Below, one piece after another: positions 53,848 to 64,000 of a stretch of DNA of 64,000 nucleotides. A program made the position numbers and the translations under genes. The stretch comes from Acanthopleura granulata (Eukaryota > Mollusca > Polyplacophora > Chitonida > Chitonidae), in contig JABBOT010000003.1 of assembly GCA_016165875.1 (NCBI GenBank), positions 22,572,302 to 22,636,301 on the forward strand, in the 5' to 3' direction. The notes under the pieces were generated by a model that did not search any database, was not told the DNA's origin, and saw only the letters and a list, made by a program, of their open reading frames with translations. Each line of letters starts with the position of its first letter. Within the stretch, counting starts at the first letter, position 1.

Positions 53848-56800
53848 TTAGGACCAAATCCTGACGGTGGAGTCACTGCCTCCAGTCACCAGGAACTCTC
53901 CACCGCGGTCAAACTCCACGCACTGGACAGCGTCCTCGTGGCCTATCAGATTCAGTATCTGAAACACAAAAATCATGTTGAGGATGTCTGTCGAATCTGT
54001 ACTATCAACTAGGAGGGAGTAACTCCCATTTACAAACACACACGATATTGGTGACAGGAAGTGCTCACATCACACACTGTGTGGTGTGTTACAGTAACAG
54101 AACACTAAAATTACTTGCGTACTGCATGACGAGAAATTCCTTGGTTTGATAACCAGGACCCAATCAAGTTGTTCTATCAGATTTTTCACTAAAATGGAGT
54201 GCTTTTTCGGTTGGATTTTTAAATTCCATATATTTTGTTACATTGATACATGTCTGTCAACAGTGAATGTCCCTCATTCAGAACAGCATTAACATACACA
54301 CTACTCCACATTACTTTGTAACATAAATGGGCTTTTTGTACATTTATATGTCAGAAAAGCCTCTAGTGTGATGTGATGTGATAGGATGGGTGGGGTAATT
54401 AATCCATTGTATTATCCAATGAGGATTTGGTGGAAATACTGAGTCACTGGCTGCAGACCACAATATAATGAGGTGGTGTGTCACAAGTGAAACTTTATTG
54501 TCCACAGCTTTATCTGGTACCAAGAGTAGAGTCACTCCAAGAGAATATTCCAGAATACCAAACAAAATACCACTCAAATGAATTAAAGGAGATACATGAA
54601 GCTATCAAAATCTATCTGAAAAAAAGTATTCATTAAAATAAGTTGCAAGGAATGTAAATGTCGAGTATAGTGTGTTGGGGAAGCTGCTATCTGACAATAC
54701 TAACCTGTCCATTGGCCAGCTCGTACATCTTCACTGTGCTATCATTGCTTGCAACAGCTAACACCACACCTGTAAACAAGGATAAACCTTATACATCCGT
54801 CAGAGTTCTCACACACACTACTCTGCACATCTGTAGTGACATATACAATGTATTCCCATATATTTTTGAATGTATCCAAATTTTTGACATTCAGTACAAT
54901 GATATGTTATTAAAGTTATGACCTAAACAATTATATTTGGAAGAGACTTGTTTTGAAGTACACTTATTTGAAGTACAGTATTTCAACTCCTAAGGTCCAT
55001 GAAAAAAACATTAAAATTTGATACTTGAGTGATAACCCGTTCAGTGAAATCATGTCCATGCATACGGATACATGCATATCTATAGATGACAGAAAACACT
55101 TAAAAATGTAGTATGTCTGCATCCCTAATCACTCTTGCATAAAAGCAATGAAGAGAATAGCTGGGAAGTGCCAAAGTTTTACTTTGAATAGTGTAAGTAT
55201 CCCCACCTGATGGATCAAAGGCCAGCTTGTTTGCAGGGTGTGGTCCAACATCAAAGCTGACCATAGGGGAGACGGTCCTCACATCCCATAGTTTAACATT
55301 CCCATAGGAGTCACAGGATGCAACTGTGTCACCCTAACAAGACATAAGCATTGGGAAGTTAAGCATGAGAACAGGTGATATCACTTTGAAGAAAATATGT
55401 GTGTGTCCATATACTGTACAAGAATGTCAGCATTCACAGACTGCCACCAGGGAGCGGACTTACTTGGACTAGAAACTGTGCAATGCTAGCAGTGCTCCAG
55501 TGCTTAGCCCAACAGAAATATACTACTTCTAATATATTATATATATATATATATTTTTTTTTTCTTCTTTCAGTTGTTACATTTTGGGTATATAAAATAC
55601 CCCTTGATACTGATTAAAGGTGCATGTATATTATATCAATTCTTCCTACATGTTCTTACCTTCATGTTGAACTGCCCATGGTTGACTGAATGCACATGGC
55701 CATAAAACGTCTGAGCACACAAACCCTGTAAAAAGTTATACAGAAAAGTGAAATGTGCGTCACAAACAAACACAAACCAAAACCTGACACATTAAGTTTA
55801 AATGAATCTAAATCAGAAATTCAACTTATGCAAAAAATCCTGATCCCACTTGTAACTTTGTTCTAACATGTGGACATGTACTGTGTGAGAAAATCATGCG
55901 TACCTCACAATTACTCACTCAAATCAGTTTTTGGTGTATCACTTCAAATGAGCTACAAAAACTACTGAAGAGGTTGATCTTCAACCAGTGCAAATGTTTA
56001 TAAAGTCCTAGACCTTAAATGCAAATGTGAGAAGCTCTGAGGTTTAACAAGGTAAGCTTATGTGCTGATGAGTGTATGGCCATGCATACCGTCCTGGCGT
56101 CCCACAGAGACAGGGTCTTATCTGCAGAACTCGTCAGGAGAATGTTGGAGAAGGGCAGGAACTGGATGCTGTTAACTGCATCTGTGTGACCTCTCAGAGT
56201 GTAACGGCATCGCAAACTGTCAACAGAGGAACACCGGATAATGTGGATAGACTATGTACACAGCTCTATTCTGAGATGGGCATTCATGTACACATACAAC
56301 AGTTCCCCACCTGCTGAACACTGCACTATTAAAACTGGCAAAGTAGGTATATTTCCCTGTGGTGCTCAGACGAAAATATGACAGGCCATGTCAGGGTGAC
56401 AGTGCACTCTTACTGAGTGGGTCTGTTCAGTCAGTTTGACAGTACACTAAGCGGACGGGACTGTCCAGTCTGGGTGACCGATCCCTCTGAGTGGGCAGGG
56501 CTGCCCAGTGTGACAGTACACTAAGTGAGTGGGGCTATCCAGTCAAGGTGATCGTACCTTCTGAGTGGGCGGGACTGTCCAGTGAAGCAGCACTAACAAC
56601 ATGTTGTCACAGAAACCAGCCTCCTTCAGGGAGATACAGTGATACGAGCCAATTAGCTGTAAACATTACTGACAACCTTCAGGTTTTAATGGTACAACTA
56701 AGGCTGTTAGCTCTCACCTGTTCAGATCCCAGACTTTGCCTGTTCTGTCCATAGAGCAGCTGGCTAGGAAGTCTCCACAGGAATGCCAGCTTGCACTCCA

Positions 56801-57929
56801 CACTGACAACATAAACAACTGGTTTACCAACACAGCCACAAACAACAGCTACATGGTCAGCATGGACTTGCTAATAAGTTATGGATGCTATCACTGAGTT
56901 CACTGAGGTGAATACTATCACTGAGGTCCTGCAACATCATCATGTGACGTGAAATTATAACAATTTATACACATATACTGCACTGCTGTATGCTGCATCA
57001 AAGGGAAACATGTGAAGACACCTGTATATCAAGCTTTCTAATGCTTCACAAATCATCACAGACCTACTGCGTCATTCATGGACAGCCTCTTTACCTGCCA
57101 GAGTGTGATCTGAGAAGGTGTGGATACATTCTGACTTGGAGAAGTCCCAGATTTTCACCGTGGTGTCTCCACTGGTAGTGGCCAGACGAGAACCCCTGTA
57201 AATACAAAGCCATACCCAGAGGTCAGTCCTTGATTTACACAACTATTTGAAAGGCTAGCTGAACTAGCAAGAATTTTATCAGTATAATCCACGGGAGGGC
57301 AAATGTCCAAAAACTTCAGATTTCAAATTTTATCAACAATTGTTTTTGGTTGCACTCTTGATAACATCTTGTACCCACCACTTGTCTGTATATCAGATTA
57401 GAACTAAAACTTCACAATGTGTAAGAAAACATAGAATAGGGAACATGTCACAGGTAGAATCAGAATATGATGTGAGAGTATGGACATGACTGGAGTGTGT
57501 TTGGACTCACGATGGGTGGAAGTCACAGGAGGAGAGCCAGGCAGTATGTCCATCCCCAGTCATGATGAGCTCCCCACTGGGTACTGACCACATCTTCCAC
57601 GTCTTATCATCACTCACAGTGGCCAGGACCTGCTTCCTCGGATGTAGAGCAAGACTGGAAAACAAGCAAACATGAGAACATTGTGATGCTGGCTTAATCA
57701 GGGTGATGTAAGTAGCACAGAAAATGATCAGCATGTAGTAACAGTCTTAATCTAATGCCTTATTAATGCCTGTAACTACTGATGAAAAAACTCACCCACT
57801 GATAGACAGAGCATGTGCTTGTAGGGTGTTTGAGAGCCGAAATCCCCCTGTCCTCGTCAGGTGACCTGATGGGGCCTTCACCTGAGCCAGGTAAGGGTTA
57901 ACACCCCTGTCTGGAGGAAACTCTGTGTC
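53848..57929 (-). CDS. SPAG16: SPAG16 seven-bladed WD40 propeller
   Basis: Exons from 57929-57796 through 53958-53848. WD repeats are visible in order, with GH and WD-type ends: VSDDKTWKMWSVPSGE, SGDTTVKIWDFSKSECIHTF, SMDRTGKVWDLNSLRCRYTL, SADKTLSLWDARTGLCAQTF, DSYGNVKLWDVRTVSPMVSF, NDSTVKMYELANGQ and GGSDSTVRIWS at the C-terminus, then TAA. The repeat TLRGHTDAVNSIQFLPFSNI is nearly identical to human SPAG16. The propeller is complete, and each exon encodes less than or about one blade. Confidence 0.95.
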
Positions 57930-60900
57930 CTGAAAACAAAACCAAGGACACATCACTTACTCAGATTGACAGAACAGAGAAAATGATGGTCTGAAAGCAG
58001 GTGTACCATTACAAGCCGAGGACCAAGTAACCGATACATCTTTTGTAAAGTGCACACACATTTAAACACTATCGCACCCTGCCAGTTACCACGGTGCCCA
58101 GCTGTAAACTGTACACTGAACTGACATTCAGGCCCTCTCACGGCATTCTTGGCCAATCGTTGACAATATAAAAACTATATCACCCTAAAAATAGTGTTAT
58201 TGTAATCAAAGTGCTACTTCATTTCTATAAAAGAGGTTCTCATGAGCTATGTGTGTGTGATATCTACCTTGGCATAACTGGAACATTTGTGCTAACATGA
58301 AGTTCAGTCTTACATCTGGGTGTCTTTCATAAGCCCTAGGTAGGTCCCTGACATCCTTTGTATCACCCAGTTTCTCCCTTTCCTGGGCCAGAGCCCTCTG
58401 GGTTGGACCTCGTCCCTCCTCGTCCAAGATCACCCCCCTAATGAGACGGCTTTGGGGTGCACAAGATTTAGCTGTAAAATGGTGAAGACAGGTTAACAGT
58501 TTGACAAAATATGCTCACCTTCATCTGTAGATTTCACAATACGTCTTGCGCAAGGGGCAAGCTGTACAACTTGACATTGTTCTGTAAGTGCTATATCAAT
58601 TTAATTATTGTAAAGGCACAGTTTTGTTTCATTCTGGACAGAAAATAAGAATGAGTGACTAGTTCTACAAAGATCACTGATCTACAACCCAGACCAATCA
58701 TGTGGAAATTACACCACCATGGTAACAGGTGTAAGGCATTGTAAGTGTAGAACATGAACTGCATTCACAGAGCGCTGGCAACCGGGTGGTCACTGAGCAG
58801 CCTTTCTGCTGCCCCGCCCCCTCAGAGAGGGATGAGGAACTGACCTGGCTCATGGCCCTTGAAATTCTCCACAGTTTTCAGTGTGCTCTGCAGACCGGCC
58901 ACCTGGCCCAGGGCTCGGTCACGCTCCAACTGAGATAACATCTTCTCCTTCATGGCCAGCTCGTACTTGGTCTTCAGCTGCTGAAGAGTGGGCTCATAAG
59001 AGTTGTAATGACGACGCAGTCTGAAAAACAACATTGCCACAGTATTTGATTATTTACTTGTCTGATAGTTGTTTTTTGCATTTGATGCACAGGTATGCAT
59101 ACCACATTGGAGGAAAAGTGAAACACTTGGCCACACAAGTGTTGACTGTTTGTCACCATGTCCTTATGAACAGAGAGCTGGGGTTTAGCTGAGTGTTTTT
59201 ATGTGCATGGTCATCTCAATAGATTGAATAAAAAAAATTAGTTACATGAATCTCTTCTATGATACCACATTGGGCCTACCTGGATACATTCCACATTCAT
59301 AGACATTAAAAATAAAGATGCAGATGTTTCAAAGAGGGAAGAGTGCAAATGGGAAGCACATGTAATATTAACAACTAATACCTTTTGATGTCTGTGACCA
59401 GCTGATTTTTCTCCTGGACCACTCGCTTGTGATGCATGCGATGATAATCTCTCTCCTTCCTCAACTTCACATAAATATCTTTGGCTTTCCTGACAAAAAC
59501 ACACAATAAACATAAAGTTTATATTTCACCTAAAGCCTGGCCTTTATCAAGTAAGATATACGCTTAAGGATTCCTCCACCTTTATATAGGACCACAAAAG
59601 ATTTGTTTGTGAAGTTTGATGATTTTCTTATCACAAAAACATGTGTACTGGCATCAAACAGGTCATTATAAGGGCTTTATGTGCCTCTGACAGTGAATTA
59701 TATCTCAAACTTTATGTGAAATAAAGTATGCTATTATTCTGCACTTGATACAGGTACTGTATCCTCTGCAAAGAGTTCTCAGAATACTGCATAGGTGCAC
59801 TGTAGTATACTTTTTAATAATAACACCCCAGACTTAAAAAGCACTTAAAAAAGGAGTTTTATCATATTGTTAAATGTGAAAATTTGTGGATTTTCAAGAG
59901 CAGGTTGAGAAGACAGTGGGGAAAGGTTATGATATTTACATAGCTGCATCCTTGAACTTGTTGAGCTCTCGCTGTAGGTATTTGACCTCCTGATCAAGAA
60001 GCTGGTTCCTAGTGTAAATGTCAGGGACCACACCAACATCCTCTTCCTTCAGCACTCCACACTGCTGTAACTCATACCTGAACCACAGACAATGGCATAA
60101 CATACAGCTGTATCAAACCCAGCAGCTGGTTTGTGGTGTACCAGTCAGGGATCTCCCTTGGTACTCCATCACTCCACACTGCTGTAACTCATACCTGAAC
60201 CAAAGACAATGGCATAACATACAGCTGTATCAAACCCAGTAGCAGGTTTGTGGTGTACCAGTCAGGGATCTCCCTTGGCACTCCATCACTCCACGCTGCT
60301 GTAACTCATACCTGAACCACAGACAATGACATAACATACAGCTGTATCAAACCCAGCAGCTGGTTTGTGGTGTACCAGTCAGGGATCTCCCTTGGCACTC
60401 CATCACTCCACGCTGCTGTAACTCATACCTGAACCAAAGACAATGACATAACACACAGCTGTATCAAACCCAGCAGCTGGTTTGTGGTGTACCAGTCAGG
60501 GATCTCCCTCCGCACTCCATCACTCCACGCTGCTGTAACTCATACCTGAACCACAGACAATGACATAACATACAGCTGTATCAAACCCAGCAGCTGGTTT
60601 GTGGTGTACCAGTCAGGGATCTCCCTTGGTACTCCATCACTCCACGCTGCTGTAACTCATACCTGAACCACAGACAATGACATAACATACAGCTGTATCA
60701 AACCCAGCAGCTGGTTTGTGGTGTACCAGTCAGGGATCTCCCTTGGTACTCCATCACTCCACGCTGCTGTAACTCATACCTGAACCACAGACAATGGCAT
60801 AACATACAGCTGTATCAAACCCAGCAGCTGGTTTGTGGTGTACCAGTCAGGGATCTCCCTTGGTACTCCATCACTCCACGCTGCTGTAACTCATACCTGA

Positions 60901-63900
60901 ACCACAGACAATGACATAACATACAGCTGTATCAAACCCAGCAGCAGGTTTGTGGTGTACCAGTCAGGGATCTCCCTTGGTACTCCATCACTCCATGCTG
61001 CTGTAACTCATACCTGAACCACAGACAATGGCATAACATACAGCTGTATCAAACCCAGCAGCTGGTTTGTGGTGTACCAGTCAGGGATCTCCCTTGGCAC
61101 TCCATCACTCCATGCTGCTGTAACTCATACCTGAACCACAGACAATGGCATAACATACAGCTGTATCAAACCCAGCAGCTGGTTTGTGGTGTACCAGTCA
61201 GGGATCTCCCTTGGTACTCCATCACTCCATGCTGCTGTTACTCATACCTGAACCAAAGACAATGGCATAACATACAGCTGTATTAAACCCAGTAGCAGGT
61301 TTGTGGTGTACCAGTCAGGGATCTCCCTTGGTACTCCATCACTCCACACTGCTGTAACTCATACCTGAACCACAGACAATGGCATACCATACAGCTGTAT
61401 CAAACCCAGCAGCTGGTTTGTGGTGTACCAGTCAGGGATCTCCCTTGGCACTCCATCACTCCATGCTGCTGTAACTCATACCTGAACCACAGACAATGGC
61501 ATAACATACAGCTGTATCAAACCCAGCAGCTGGTTTGTGGTGTACCAGTCAGGGATCTCCCTTGGCACTCCATCACTCCATGCTGCTGTAACTCATACCT
61601 GAACCACAGACAATGGCATACCATACAGCTGTATCAAACCCAGCAGCTGGTTTGTGGTGTACCAGTCAGGGATCTCCCTTGGCACTCCATCACTCCATGC
61701 TGCTGTAACTCATACCTGAACCACAGACAATGGCATAACATACAGCTGTATCAAACCCAGCAGCTGGTTTGTGGTGTACCAGTCAGGGATCTCCCTTGGT
61801 ACTCCATCACTCCATGCTGCTGTTACTCATACCTGAACCAAAGACAATGGCATAACATACAGCTGTATTGAACCCAGTAGCAGGTTTGTGGTGTACCAGT
61901 CAGGGGTCTCCCTTGGTACTCCATCACTCCACACTGCTGTAACTCATACCTGAACCAAAGACAATGGCATAACATACAGCTGTATTAAACCCAGCAGCTG
62001 GTTTGTGGTGTACCAGTCAGGGATCTCCCTTGGTACTCCATCACTCCATGCTGCTGTAACTCATACCTGAACCAAAGACAATGGCATAACATACAGCTGT
62101 ATTAAACCCAGCAGCTGGTTTGTGGTGTACCAGTCAGGGATCTCCCTTGGTACTCCATCACTCAATGCTGCTGTAACTCACACCTGACCCAAACACACTA
62201 AAACTCTGTGTACCTGTATGGTATATGTAATTACTGTATTCAACCTAAAAATTTGTTAATGACCAAGTTACTGGCTTTACCTGACTCCTGAGAGTTCTGT
62301 TAGGATTTAAGGTGTTTATGTTTGTTAAGAAGATAGGATGACATTTTTTTAATAACAACAGTACTCTTACATTTTATATTTACTTTATAAGGCATTTATA
62401 GTTATCTTATATTTTCTCTAAACAAATGTACATGTGCTTGGTGGAACAGGAACTAAGGGAAAGCTGAACAGTTAAATGACTTTAGCTTTGACATTAAACA
62501 ACCAATAGCAATGAGTATCCCAGAATGAGCTGTGTGTATTAAAATGAACACTCAACAAGCAGAACCTACCATTCTGTTTGAAAACAGTCAAGCGTCCTGT
62601 TAAGACCCATTCGAACGAGGAAATTTCTCACAAAGTCGTCTACAATCTCGGGCTTTTGGGTAACAGAGGGTTTGAGAGGAACATCTTGCTTTTCCTGATG
62701 AATATATAGGACAAAAAAATATATATATACTTCTGTTCAGTAATAGAAACTCAAGAAAGTAGAAGAAAAGAAAGAAATACATATATACATATATACACAT
62801 GTATATTTATAAACTGCACTTCAAAGTCACATTTACATATATTACTTCTCTTCATGAATTTATTTCATTGTTTAATTCAGTCAAAAGTCGCCTGGTGGAA
62901 TTTAGTCCTGTCAATGAGACCATGGTCTCGGAAGATTATTGAACATACATGTATGTTTGTGAGTGGTTTTGGTTGCTCTTATCTGTAATATCTTAGTTAT
63001 TCACAATCACAACAATAAAAAGGTATGCTTTATAAATTCTACATGGGATACGTCATCAGTAAATTTATACATTTGGTCTTGTGTTGTCTTCTCTTAAAAC
63101 TTAACATACATGTATGTCCTTTTCAAGAACACTACTGATGCCCTGCGGGTACTTGGAGGATCTCGATGTAACAGCCTTACCATAGCCTCCCCATCTTCTT
63201 TGCTTTCACATATTGTTCTCACAGCAAAATCTAAGTCTTCATCAGCCTCTGAAAGGGAAAACAATGAGTACCACGTTAAATCTCTAATGTATTGTTATCT
63301 GAAGATGATTCTATGGAAAAAAACAAAACTTTGTTTCAAAAGGATACATGTGGGACTCTTCATTTTTATGATGATATTGCCTTTCACTTTATCAGAAAAT
63401 GTTTGGTTCTAAAATGCGTACAATAAAGATTTCCCTCTTTTAATACATTTAATACATCTATGTAATTCATGGTGACATGAATTTGCATTTTATTCAGAAA
63501 AGCTGACAAAATGTATATCATTTTTTCCCATTTGAAATGCAAATGTGTTAAAAATTCAAACATCACACAAACACACCCAGAAAGAGTTAATGAAGCTACT
63601 GCAACCTTGTCATATGGAGTTTCAGGCTAGGAAGCAATGAGATAGTCAACAGACATCAATCAAAATCTAATCTTCACTTCCTCTGAAAATGACATCTCAT
63701 ATACACCTTAATATCAAAGTGTGAATTAATATGTAATATTTTCTTAACTGTTATTAAAGCAAGAAATTTAAAATGAAGAAGAATAGGGGACTGTCACAGT
63801 GTATAAAAGAAGTCAGTCGAAGAGTGAACAGAATACCAGAAATTCCATAAACTAACCTGAGGGAACAAAATCCTCATCCACTGGGACTTCTTCGTATTGA

Positions 63901-63934
63901 TACTCATCATCAGAATCCCCTGCTATTTCAGTTT
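53848..63934 (-). CDS. SPAG16: Sperm-associated antigen 16 (SPAG16/PF20), WD40 axonemal protein, N-terminus outside window
   Basis: Protein of the axonemal central apparatus, needed for motile cilia and flagella (known: Chlamydomonas PF20, mammalian SPAG16). Sixteen exons in transcript order: 63934-63857, 63248-63181, 62694-62570, 60077-59940, 59489-59382, 59020-58845, 58471-58314, 57929-57796, 57654-57511, 57195-57095, 56802-56718, 56216-56090, 55725-55660, 55333-55207, 54769-54705, 53958-53848. Phases agree at every junction, giving 602 residues plus TAA; human SPAG16 has about 630. N-terminal acidic motif, LisH-like segment, coiled coil, then seven WD repeats. Only the first few dozen residues lie past the right edge. 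The gene is convergent with KMT2C/D. Confidence 0.95.
56394..56587. repeat. About 38-bp imperfect tandem repeat, five copies, in a SPAG16 intron
   Basis: Units contain GTGACAGTACACTAAG or GTGACCGATCCCTCTG followed by AGTGGGCGGGACTGTCCAGT. Two subtypes alternate, suggesting an earlier dimer of about 76 bp. Confidence 0.75.
58314..60077 (-). CDS. SPAG16: SPAG16 coiled-coil region
   Basis: Exons 60077-59940, 59489-59382, 59020-58845 and 58471-58314. The sequence begins YELQQCGVLKEEDVGVVPDI and continues with a heptad-like helix: LLDQEVKYLQRELNKFKDAA, KAKDIYVKLRKERDYHRMHH and KRVVQEKNQLVTDIKRLRRH. These closely match human SPAG16 (ERDFHRMHHKRIVQEKNKLI). The last exon is a charged linker to the propeller. 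The first exon of this block is the source-like homolog of the tandem array directly upstream of it. Confidence 0.93.
60078..62183 (-). repeat. Array of 18 x 117 bp derived from the adjacent SPAG16 exon start and its splice acceptor
   Basis: Successive copies sit exactly 117 bp apart (the AACTCA landmark runs from 60069 to 62175, 2,106 bp, 18 periods) with no length change. Read on the minus strand, each unit ends TTCAG and is followed by GTATGAGTTACAGCAG, the acceptor and opening of the real exon at 60077. Similarity continues, with a net 7-nt deletion, to TCCCTGAC, TACAC and AACCAGCT, matching exon codons for PDxYTxNQLL. The deletion shifts frame and leads to a TGA, so no unit can be a working exon. 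The array lies wholly in the intron upstream of the true exon. Confidence 0.9.
62570..63934 (-). CDS. SPAG16: SPAG16 N-terminal acidic motif and LisH-like segment
   Basis: Exons 63934-63857, 63248-63181 and 62694-62570. The first encodes DSDDEYQYEEVPVDEDF, matching EDDYEYEEIPDDNF of human SPAG16. The second encodes EADEDLDFAVRTICESKEDG. The third encodes VDDFVRNFLVRMGLNRTLDC and FQTEW, the LisH-like dimerisation segment of the family. Trp is split across the splice with the exon at 60077 (TG|G), and the intron between them carries the 117-bp array. Confidence 0.92.
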
Positions 63935-64000
63935 CTGGCAGACATATTAAGGAGGTGACCTGCTTTACCGTAAGTCATCATGTGATCATTGGTAAAATGG

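Noticed and set aside
60018..60242. Plus-strand open frame across the start of the array
   Set aside because: Created by the 117-bp (39-codon) periodicity antisense to SPAG16; repetitive and unsupported.
60018..62183. 117-bp array as a CRISPR or satellite of external origin
   Set aside because: There are no spacers, and the unit shares sequence with the neighbouring SPAG16 exon, so it is locally derived.

Overview
The window is eukaryotic nuclear DNA from a bilaterian invertebrate. Long introns, GT-AG splice sites, many tRNA-derived SINE copies and roughly 155-bp intronic tandem repeats of the kind common in molluscs suggest a lophotrochozoan (mollusc, brachiopod or annelid). The species cannot be fixed from the sequence alone.

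Two genes fill almost all of the window and lie tail to tail. On the + strand, 2173-50819 carries one complete histone H3K4 methyltransferase of the KMT2C/KMT2D (MLL3/MLL4; fly LPT + trr) family. I resolve 74 coding exons whose splice phases all join. They total 15,786 nt including the stop, so about 5,261 residues. The order is AT-hook, extended PHD 1, PHD 2-4, a basic linker, PHD 5-7, Pro/Lys-rich linkers, HMG box, a repeated DPYxxPPGTPRP block, Gln/Pro-rich regions with coiled coils, an LXXLL box, the C-terminal extended PHD, FYRN, FYRC, a WIN motif, SET and post-SET. Two further candidate exons are described: a frame-keeping 99-nt cassette (25713-25811) and a frame-breaking 79-nt 'poison' exon (45683-45761). 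The 3' UTR follows 50819 and has three or four Pumilio-type sites.

On the - strand, 63934-53848 carries all but the extreme N-terminus of SPAG16/PF20, the axonemal central-apparatus WD40 protein. Sixteen coding exons join in frame to 602 residues plus stop, with a polyadenylation signal at 53756-53761. One SPAG16 intron holds the most unusual object in the window: 18 tandem copies, exactly 117 bp each with no length change, of a decayed version of the start of the next exon together with its splice acceptor (60078-62183).

The first 2.1 kb hold a likely CpG-rich promoter and 5' UTR with short upstream ORFs for the methyltransferase, and one unidentified minus-strand ORF. The introns hold full and fragmentary SINEs (two with clear target-site duplications), a TIR element starting GGGCCTGTTTCACAAA, a fold-back element, minisatellites and microsatellites. 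I see no rRNA, functional tRNA gene, CRISPR array, operon or prokaryotic feature.
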